Below are positions 43,289 to 48,730 of a DNA stretch of 48,730 bases, piece after piece. A program made the position numbers and the translations under genes. This DNA comes from Betaproteobacteria bacterium (GTDB taxonomy: Bacteria > Pseudomonadota > Gammaproteobacteria > Burkholderiales > SG8-39), in assembly GCA_947467435.1 (NCBI GenBank), contig CANIIA010000011.1, positions 1 through 48,730 on the forward strand, given 5' to 3'. Within the stretch, counting starts at the first letter, position 1; every line of letters starts with the position of its first letter. The notes under the pieces were generated by a model. It ran no database searches. It worked only from the letters and a program-made list of their open reading frames with translations, and was not told where the DNA came from.

Positions 43289-44611
43289 TCACGCAGCGCG
43301 TTGGTCTGATTCCATTTCAAAAAAGACGGACACGGTATAAACCAACACACCAGCTTCATCGCGCACAGCGCTGACCGTGCGCCATTCGCGGTAGAGCGAT
43401 CCATCTTTGCGACGCGCCCAGGCGGCGCCAGCCCAATGACCAACACGCGCCACTTCCGCATCGATATGCGCATAAAACGCCGGCGGTTGAACTGCAAGGC
43501 GAATCCGTGATTCGAGTTTACCGACGACATCTGCCGCGCTAAATCCAGTGATACGCGTAAACGACTTGTTCACGCTCACCACCAATCCACCCGCGTCACT
43601 AATCAATATCGCTTCGGTTGTGTTTTCAAAGGCCAACACATCCGGCTGGGGGCCCACCCCCCGCCCTTCTTTGTTTTGATTGGAAATCTCACGACCGATT
43701 AACACCACGTAGCTCGGGCCCTGTAAGCCGTCCGCGACTGGATGCACACCGCATTCCAACCGTCGCTCGATGCCGTCTGCCGCATACAAACGAATTTGCA
43801 TGTCCAGTCGCCCCTCTCCATCGGCAAGACGACGAAGCATGCCGCGTAGCGCAACGGCATCATCAGCATGCATGTGGATGGTTGCATCCCCGCCCGGCAA
43901 TAAATCTTTTGCCAACAACAACCGATTCCACGACGGGCTGGTGTAGCGCCAGCGTCCATTGATATCGAGCATGGCAATTAAATCACCAGCGTTTTCGGTG
44001 ATCATGCGATAGCGTTGCTCTGATCGACGCAAGTCTTCGCGGGCACGCACAACGCGAGCCGTCTGCGCATGCATGATGACGCCAATTAAGCTCGTGTATC
44101 CCAAGCAACCGAGGATGGAAAGCACCATCACCGAAAATCCAGTTTCTAACTGAAATGGCACCGCAAATAACGTATTCACGACACCGGCGGTTAAAAAGAA
44201 CAATGCCAATGCTGGCATCAACATTGCCGCACCAAAATTGGTGGCTGCGTTCATCAACGCACCAGACAACAATCCAAATGAGGGCCACAGTGCAAAACCG
44301 ATTTGCCCAGCCCAAAATCCAAGCAACGCAATATCAAAAACAATATGCTGTGCCTCAGCAGAACCTGGTTCGGCTGCACGCATGGCACGCCAATAGATCA
44401 CGTGCGGATAGACAAAAAAACTAAAGACCAAGCCCAACCACAAAAACAAGCCACCCCGACCGCGTTCGTACGCAGTAAAACCAACGATGATGGCGCAGTA
44501 AGCAAATGCGGCGACGCGCGACAAATAAATGGCTCGAATCAATCGTGTGCTGCGCAAATAAGCACCACCACTGTGGTCTTGTTCTGCATCAGGTTTTTTT
44601 TTAAGGTTCAT
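43289..44611 (-). CDS. MASE2-PAS-PAS membrane sensor protein without visible output domain
   Basis: A 440-residue protein. Residues about 25-180 hold several transmembrane helices resembling MASE2 (FFVYPHVIYWRAMRAAEPGS, FDIALLGFWAGQIGFALWPS, MNAATNFGAAMLMPALALF). Two PAS domains follow: about 200-310 (YRMITENAGDLIAMLDINGRW) and about 325-435 (ENTTEAILISDAGGLVVSVN, ITGFSAADVVG, WARRKDGSLYREWRTVSAV). MASE2 is usually joined to GGDEF or cyclase domains, but the frame stops after the second PAS, and no GGDEF, EAL or kinase sequence follows in the 159-base gap. It may sense a signal and act through a partner. Confidence 0.8.
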   Translation of the reverse strand: MNLKKKPDAEQDHSGGAYLRSTRLIRAIYLSRVAAFAYCAIIVGFTAYERGRGGLFLWLGLVFSFFVYPHVIYWRAMRAAEPGSAEAQHIVFDIALLGFWAGQIGFALWPSFGLLSGALMNAATNFGAAMLMPALALFFLTAGVVNTLFAVPFQLETGFSVMVLSILGCLGYTSLIGVIMHAQTARVVRAREDLRRSEQRYRMITENAGDLIAMLDINGRWRYTSPSWNRLLLAKDLLPGGDATIHMHADDAVALRGMLRRLADGEGRLDMQIRLYAADGIERRLECGVHPVADGLQGPSYVVLIGREISNQNKEGRGVGPQPDVLAFENTTEAILISDAGGLVVSVNKSFTRITGFSAADVVGKLESRIRLAVQPPAFYAHIDAEVARVGHWAGAAWARRKDGSLYREWRTVSAVRDEAGVLVYTVSVFFEMESDQRAA

Positions 44612-44688
44612 GCGCAGACCAACCGTTGCGGTTGCCCTCAGGGATCACATGAACCATAGTCTATGAAAAGCCACTGCGAATCAAGTCG

Positions 44689-44764
44689 TGGCGTCCCCTG
44701 CGGGATTCGAACCCGCGTACTCACCGTGAAAGGGTGATGTCCTAGGCCTCTAGACGAAGGGGAC
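44689..44764 (-). tRNA. tRNA-Glu (UUC)
   Basis: On the minus strand GTCCCCT opens and AGGGGAC closes the acceptor stem, with G discriminator and encoded CCA. The anticodon stem CACCC/GGGTG encloses loop TTTTCAC-type sequence with anticodon TTC, and the T loop is GGTTCGAATCC. Length 76 including CCA. It lies downstream of gltX, whose product charges it, and of tRNA-Ala on the same strand. Confidence 0.96.
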
Positions 44765-44793
44765 TCGCAAACAATGAAACTGTTGCAAATCGG

Positions 44794-44869
<76 letters not shown>

Positions 44870-44884
44870 CACGCAAGGGGCAGG

Positions 44885-44913
44885 AGTATATACAGGTCCG
44901 GTCTTTTCTGCAA
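44885..44913 (-). promoter_or_regulatory. Predicted promoter for the tRNA-Ala/tRNA-Glu unit
   Basis: Read on the minus strand, TTGCAG (44913-44908), a 17-base spacer and TATACT (44890-44885) precede a GC-rich discriminator and the tRNA-Ala 5' end at 44869. This would let the tRNAs be transcribed independently of gltX. Confidence 0.55.
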
Positions 44914-44935
44914 TTAAAACCAAATACGCACCCGG

Positions 44936-46348
44936 CTAAGAAGAAATAACCTCTGCGAGCGCGCGATCGAGTCTCGACAGCACGACATCACGCCCAAGTA
45001 GTTCAAGCACCGCATCAATGGCAGGTGTTTGCTCTCGACCCGTGAGCAACACGCGTAACGGCATCGCTAGCTGCGGCATTTTTAACTTGGTTTCTGCCAA
45101 CACCTTCTTGATGGCAGCGCTTAATGTGGCTCGATCCCAATGCGCCAGGGCAGCAAGCTCGGTGCGTAGCGCAAGCAACGCAGGACGCACCGTTTGATTG
45201 AGATGCGTTACACGCTGCTGCTGATCCATCGAGGGTTCAACATAAAACAACGTCGCTGCTTGCGCTAAATGTTGAATCGTCGTTGCGCGGTCTTTTAGTA
45301 GCGCAACCACGGCGCTCAACTTGGGGCCCGCAGCGCTGTCGATTTGCATCGCCAAAAGTAATGGCGCAACCAAGTGAGCCAAACGTGTGTCGTCTGCCCG
45401 TTGGATGTAATGCTGATTCAACCAGTCTAATTTTTCAGTATCAAAACGCGCTGGAGACCGTGACACGTGTTGCAAGTCAAACCATTCAATGAATTGCGCC
45501 ATTGAAAATACTTCTTCATCTCCATGCGACCAGCCTAGGCGCGCCAAATAATTATTTAATGCCTCTGGTAAATAGCCCTCATCGCGATACTGCGTAACGC
45601 TCACCGCACCGTGACGCTTAGACAAACGCTCTCCATCAGCACCGAGAATCATCGGTACATGACCAAACAACGGTAAGGCTGCACCGAGCGCATTAAAAAT
45701 ATGGATTTGGCGCGGTGTGTTATTCACATGATCATCGCCACGAATCACGTGCGTCATCTGCATATCCAAATCATCAACAACAACGCCAAAGTTATACGTG
45801 GGTACACCATCGGCACGCAAGATGACGAGATCATCCAGCTCGGCGTTAGGAAACTCGATTGGGCCTTTGACTAAATCATTCCATCCCACCGTGCCGTGGT
45901 CCGGCGTACGAAAACGAATGACCGGTGCACGATCGGATGGCGCGACGCGTCCGTCTGCCATTGCGCGCTCGGGGCGCCAACGACCGTCGTAGCGTGGTTT
46001 TTCGCCCTTGGCGCGTTGTGTTTCTCGCATGGTGTCGAGCTCTTCTCGACTGGCCCAACACGGGTACGCGTGCCCTCCAGCAATCAACTGATCAGCAACT
46101 GCCCGATAACGCGGCAAACGCTGCATTTGAAATGCCGGCCCCTCGTCCCAATCGATACCCAACCAACGCATCGAATCTAAAATGGCATCCACTGAAGCTT
46201 GCGTAGAACGCTCGAGATCAGTGTCTTCGATGCGCAAAATAAACTGGCCACCATGACGGCGAGCAAAGGCCCACGAAAAAAGCGCCGTACGGGCACCACC
46301 GATATGCAAAAACCCTGTCGGACTTGGTGCAAAGCGAGTGCGAATCAT
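44936..46348 (-). CDS. gltX: Glutamyl-tRNA synthetase
   Basis: A 470-residue class I aminoacyl-tRNA synthetase that charges tRNA-Glu. The HIGH-type motif is [13 protein letters not shown] (8-20), the KMSKS-type motif is ERLSKRHG (about residue 240), and [13 protein letters not shown] and [17 protein letters not shown] are typical of the bacterial discriminating enzymes. Length is as expected. The C-terminal anticodon-binding part is present ([14 protein letters not shown]). It is divergent from the FAD monooxygenase, and on its own strand it precedes tRNA-Ala and tRNA-Glu. Confidence 0.97.
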   Translation of the reverse strand: MIRTRFAPSPTGFLHIGGARTALFSWAFARRHGGQFILRIEDTDLERSTQASVDAILDSMRWLGIDWDEGPAFQMQRLPRYRAVADQLIAGGHAYPCWASREELDTMRETQRAKGEKPRYDGRWRPERAMADGRVAPSDRAPVIRFRTPDHGTVGWNDLVKGPIEFPNAELDDLVILRADGVPTYNFGVVVDDLDMQMTHVIRGDDHVNNTPRQIHIFNALGAALPLFGHVPMILGADGERLSKRHGAVSVTQYRDEGYLPEALNNYLARLGWSHGDEEVFSMAQFIEWFDLQHVSRSPARFDTEKLDWLNQHYIQRADDTRLAHLVAPLLLAMQIDSAAGPKLSAVVALLKDRATTIQHLAQAATLFYVEPSMDQQQRVTHLNQTVRPALLALRTELAALAHWDRATLSAAIKKVLAETKLKMPQLAMPLRVLLTGREQTPAIDAVLELLGRDVVLSRLDRALAEVISS

Positions 46349-46420
46349 GCGGAAACCTAGAACTCAAAGGGCGCTATTGTACGTTGCTCATCCACCGATT
46401 TGAGGCCGAGCTTTGATAGC

Positions 46421-48328
46421 ATGTCTTCTTTGCCCCCAACGCAAGATGCGATGACGACCACTCGATTTCAGCCCAACGCGATGCCTGGATACACGCTACC
46501 GGTGTACCCCTACCGCTCGCCCCCCGAACTCACGGGTACCGCCCCCCCACTTTATCCGGTGGTGATTGCCGGTGGTGGGCTGGGCGGGCTCACGGCAGCG
46601 CTTGAACTTGCCACGCACAACATCCCCGTCGTTGTACTCGATGAAGATGACACCGTCGGCGCGGCCGGATTGTCATCGCGCGGCATCTGCTACGCACAAC
46701 GCAGTCTTGAAATATTGGACCGATTTGGCGTGGCCGAACGCATTCGCGCCAAAGGAATCACCTGGAATGAAGGCGATGTCTATCGCGGTGAGATGCATTT
46801 GTATCGCTTTGATTTGCAGCCTGAACGCGGCGCCAAGTTTCCAGCATTTATTAACTTGCAACAATTTTATGTCGAACAATATTTAGTCGAATCGATTGCA
46901 CAACAAACGAATATCGACTTACGCTGGAAAAACCGTCTCACTAGCGCTACACAACACACCGATCACGTGCACATTGAAGTCACCACGCCAGAAGGCGCGT
47001 ATTCACTCAAGGCGCAATACCTCATTGGTGCCGATGGCGCGCATAGCGTGGTTCGAGAGCATATTGGCGCGCGGGATGCTGAATCCAGCTTGTTTGAAGA
47101 TTACTGGTGTATTGCCGACGTGCGCATGCAACCAACCATGCAAGCCGTGCGCAAAGCTTATCTAGATAACCCACTGAATGATGGTGGCGCTATTTGGTAC
47201 CACCAAATGGCGGATGGCATTTGGCGCACCGATTGGCAAATTAGTCATTACCAAGATCCTGATCAAGAAGCGACACCCGAGCGTGCTATTGAACGCTTAA
47301 AAAAACTTTTACCCGACACGCCATTTGAACTCGTATGGGTGGGGCCTTGGCGTTTTCGCAAACGCTATCTCGAGCGCATGCGCTATGGGCGTGTATTTTT
47401 TCTTGGGGATGCCTCAGCGCAACACTCACCTTTTGGAGCGCGCGGCGGTAACCGCGCCATTCAAGATGCCAACAACCTCGGTTGGAAATTAGCGCTGGTA
47501 CTGCAAGGAAAAGCGAACGATACGCTGTTAGAAACGTATCACACCGAGCGACACGCTGCGGCCCGCGAAAACGTTGAACTTGCCTCACGCAGTGCTATTT
47601 TCATTGGACCCGAAACAGATGGACAGCGTCTGTGTCGCGACGCCATTTTGGATTTAGCGCAACACCACATATGGGCACGCGCTTGGGTCAATACGGGACG
47701 ATTGAGCGTTGGAACGCATTACACGCAATCGCCATTGAACAACACACAAATGAGTCAGCACACCGGCCCGTTACCAGGCGCGGTGGCGCCCGATGCAACG
47801 ACAAACAACGGGTTCTTCACCGAAAAACTACAAGGTCAATTTAGTGTGATTTGGTTTGGTTGTGAGCAACAGCCGAGCGATTGGCAACCACCTGCACACA
47901 TCAATGTGTACGCCCAAACGATCGCGGCGAATCAACACGCCATGCTATTTGAACGCTATGGCGTCAATCAGCAAGCCACCTACGTTTTTCGCCCCGACGG
48001 CCACGTTCTTGCGTGCTTTGATGGGATTGAAACAACTAAAGCGAGCGAGGCAATCACGTCTGCCTTAAACCCCAATCTCAATGCAACTACGCCGACCACA
48101 AAACAAAGCGCAAACCAAATGAACGAATTAGCCCGAGATCGTCTCTACGACGCCTTTGCTGACGCGATTGATCGCACACCACCAGCAGAGCGAGAACGAA
48201 TGCTGAGCCGCTTGGCGATTAGCCTCATGCAAACCAGCGCTAACCCAGAACAAGCGATGCAATCGATCGCGCAAGCCAGCGCTTCTGCACCGCAAAACAA
48301 TTTGACCGTAGAACGCAGCCCCGCGTAA
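46421..48328 (+). CDS. FAD-dependent aromatic monooxygenase (MhpA/3-(3-hydroxyphenyl)propionate hydroxylase type)
   Basis: A 635-residue class A flavoprotein hydroxylase. I use ATG 46421; a TTG at 46400 and an ATG at 46451 are alternatives. FAD motifs: GGGLGGLTAALEL (about 51-63), the DG motif LIGADGAHSVVREHIG and the GD motif VFFLGDASAQHSPFGARGGNRA (about 325). The C-terminal 200 residues form the thioredoxin-like domain common in the large phenol-hydroxylase-type enzymes, ending in an Ala/Gln-rich tail. Typical substrates are phenolic acids. Substrate unknown here. It stands alone, divergent from gltX, and its last codons contain the tRNA-Val promoter. Confidence 0.85.
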   Translation: MSSLPPTQDAMTTTRFQPNAMPGYTLPVYPYRSPPELTGTAPPLYPVVIAGGGLGGLTAALELATHNIPVVVLDEDDTVGAAGLSSRGICYAQRSLEILDRFGVAERIRAKGITWNEGDVYRGEMHLYRFDLQPERGAKFPAFINLQQFYVEQYLVESIAQQTNIDLRWKNRLTSATQHTDHVHIEVTTPEGAYSLKAQYLIGADGAHSVVREHIGARDAESSLFEDYWCIADVRMQPTMQAVRKAYLDNPLNDGGAIWYHQMADGIWRTDWQISHYQDPDQEATPERAIERLKKLLPDTPFELVWVGPWRFRKRYLERMRYGRVFFLGDASAQHSPFGARGGNRAIQDANNLGWKLALVLQGKANDTLLETYHTERHAAARENVELASRSAIFIGPETDGQRLCRDAILDLAQHHIWARAWVNTGRLSVGTHYTQSPLNNTQMSQHTGPLPGAVAPDATTNNGFFTEKLQGQFSVIWFGCEQQPSDWQPPAHINVYAQTIAANQHAMLFERYGVNQQATYVFRPDGHVLACFDGIETTKASEAITSALNPNLNATTPTTKQSANQMNELARDRLYDAFADAIDRTPPAERERMLSRLAISLMQTSANPEQAMQSIAQASASAPQNNLTVERSPA

Positions 48329-48331
48329 AAT
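48302..48331 (+). promoter_or_regulatory. Predicted promoter of tRNA-Val, inside the 3' end of the FAD monooxygenase
   Basis: TTGACC at 48302-48307 and TAAAAT at 48326-48331, 18 bases apart, each match five of six consensus bases. The monooxygenase stop codon TAA (48326-48328) is part of the -10. A CAGCCCC/GGGGCTG inverted repeat spans the -10 and a GC-rich discriminator follows, before the tRNA at 48355. Confidence 0.65.
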
Positions 48332-48354
48332 CTGGGGCTGTATTGATCAAGTAC

Positions 48355-48429
48355 GGGTGATTAGCTCAGCGGTAGAGCACTGCCTTCACACGGCAGGGGT
48401 CAGTGGTTCGAACCCACTATCACCCACCA
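48355..48429 (+). tRNA. tRNA-Val (CAC)
   Basis: Acceptor arms GGGTGAT and ATCACCC pair fully, with A discriminator and encoded CCA (48427-48429). D arm TAGCTCAGCGGTAGAGCA, anticodon stem CTGCC/GGCAG with loop TTCACAC (anticodon CAC, Val), and T arm GTGGTTCGAACCCAC. 75 bases including CCA. Confidence 0.96.
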
Positions 48430-48730
48430 ATTTTGTGCTTAGAACTGAACGACTTAGCCGCTAGTGCGCAAGTAGTCGTTGAACAAAAAGTAGCACACTA
48501 AAAACTATACTACTTTTGTTTGGTTCTACAGCCAGGCTTGAGATCAGGGCCTGCTGGGTTTGAGCACCCAGACCACATCAAGGCCTCGTCGGATGAGGCA
48601 TCAACAATGATGCCCACAGGTTAATTCACATGACCCAACCTCAGGCCCTGCCCTGATGGTGTCGTTTAACCCGACACTTTGTGACCAGGGGCTGATACTG
48701 TAAAGCGTCGAGTGGGGTCGTTTAATTTTA
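48430..48730. other. Gene-free stretch after tRNA-Val, rich in inverted repeats
   Basis: I see no protein-coding gene in these 301 bases. It has an unusual density of perfect inverted repeats: AACGACT/AGTCGTT (48448-48480), AAAAGTAG/CTACTTTT (48486-48517), CTGGGT/ACCCAG (48554-48571), GCCTC/GAGGC (48583-48599), GGCATCA/TGATGCC (48597-48614, overlapping the previous), GTGTCG/CGACAC (48659-48677), and a 9-bp outer pair CAGGGCCTG (48545-48553) / CAGGCCCTG (48642-48650) enclosing three of them. GTCGTTTAA occurs at 48661 and 48717 and a relative GTCGTTGAAC at 48475. It could be a structured RNA, a mobile-element end at the tRNA or a regulatory region; the window ends before this can be settled. 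Confidence 0.6.

Noticed and set aside
48661..48726. GTTTAAC and repeated GTCGTTTAA as possible integron attC core sites
   Set aside because: GTTTAAC fits one core consensus, but the paired GTTRRRY core is missing, the second repeat ends in AAT and no integron integrase is present.

Overview
The window (48,730 bases, roughly mid-50s % GC by eye) is bacterial chromosome, most likely from a betaproteobacterium of the order Burkholderiales. The basis is three orphan Bug-type (TctC) solute-binding proteins, a Burkholderiales-like gltX, a terephthalate-dioxygenase-type operon resembling that of Comamonas, and many small CoA/aromatic catabolic operons. I cannot fix the family or genus. Genes are packed tightly, often with ATGA or TGATG stop/start overlaps, and I see no frameshifted genes, insertion sequences or CRISPR arrays.

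Layout. (1) 1-6584, plus strand: tail of a GntR/UTRA regulator, an enolase-superfamily dehydratase, a Bug binding protein, two sulfatases (the second choline-sulfatase-like) and a D-2-hydroxyacid dehydrogenase. It looks like an uptake and catabolic operon for a sulfated organic compound. (2) 6581-8138, minus: pobA (4-hydroxybenzoate to protocatechuate) and a small ABM-fold protein. (3) 8336-14052, plus: amidohydrolase plus a three-subunit molybdenum hydroxylase (L, M, S), with a PhnD-like binding-protein fold inserted between M and S. (4) 14062-22370, minus: an eight-gene operon, EamA exporter - class III CoA-transferase - enoyl-CoA hydratase - acyl-CoA ligase - tphA2-like - tphA3-like - tphB-like - MFS transporter. 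(5) 22498-34178: two nitronate-monooxygenase-like flavoproteins, an SNase-like protein, Uup, two secreted proteins, a second enoyl-CoA hydratase, an HMG-CoA-lyase-like enzyme, an HbpS/GlcG protein, a DUF2520 protein, an orphan XRE regulator and a second CoA-transferase. (6) 34213-38239: NTF2-like protein, two more Bug proteins, threonine aldolase and a 5'-nucleotidase. (7) 38312-43129, minus: 2-oxoacid (2-oxoglutarate-type):ferredoxin oxidoreductase (korB, korA) with an FAD/Fe-S electron-transfer partner. (8) 43289-48730: a MASE2-PAS-PAS membrane sensor, tRNA-Glu, tRNA-Ala, gltX, a large FAD monooxygenase, tRNA-Val and a 301-base gene-free stretch rich in inverted repeats.

How the parts fit. 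PobA and the tph-like dioxygenase/dehydrogenase would both give protocatechuate if the assignments hold, so the window looks like an aromatic-acid catabolic region. Ring-cleavage genes, the dioxygenase reductase and TctA/TctB transporter membrane subunits are not in the window. The CoA ligase, hydratase and CoA-transferase fused transcriptionally to the tph-like genes suggest that the true growth substrate carries a side chain or is handled as a CoA ester; this is inference.

The observations I rate highest are the CoA module coupled to the terephthalate-type dioxygenase, the double-sulfatase/enolase/Bug operon, the PhnD-like gene inside the molybdenum hydroxylase operon, and the structured stretch after tRNA-Val.
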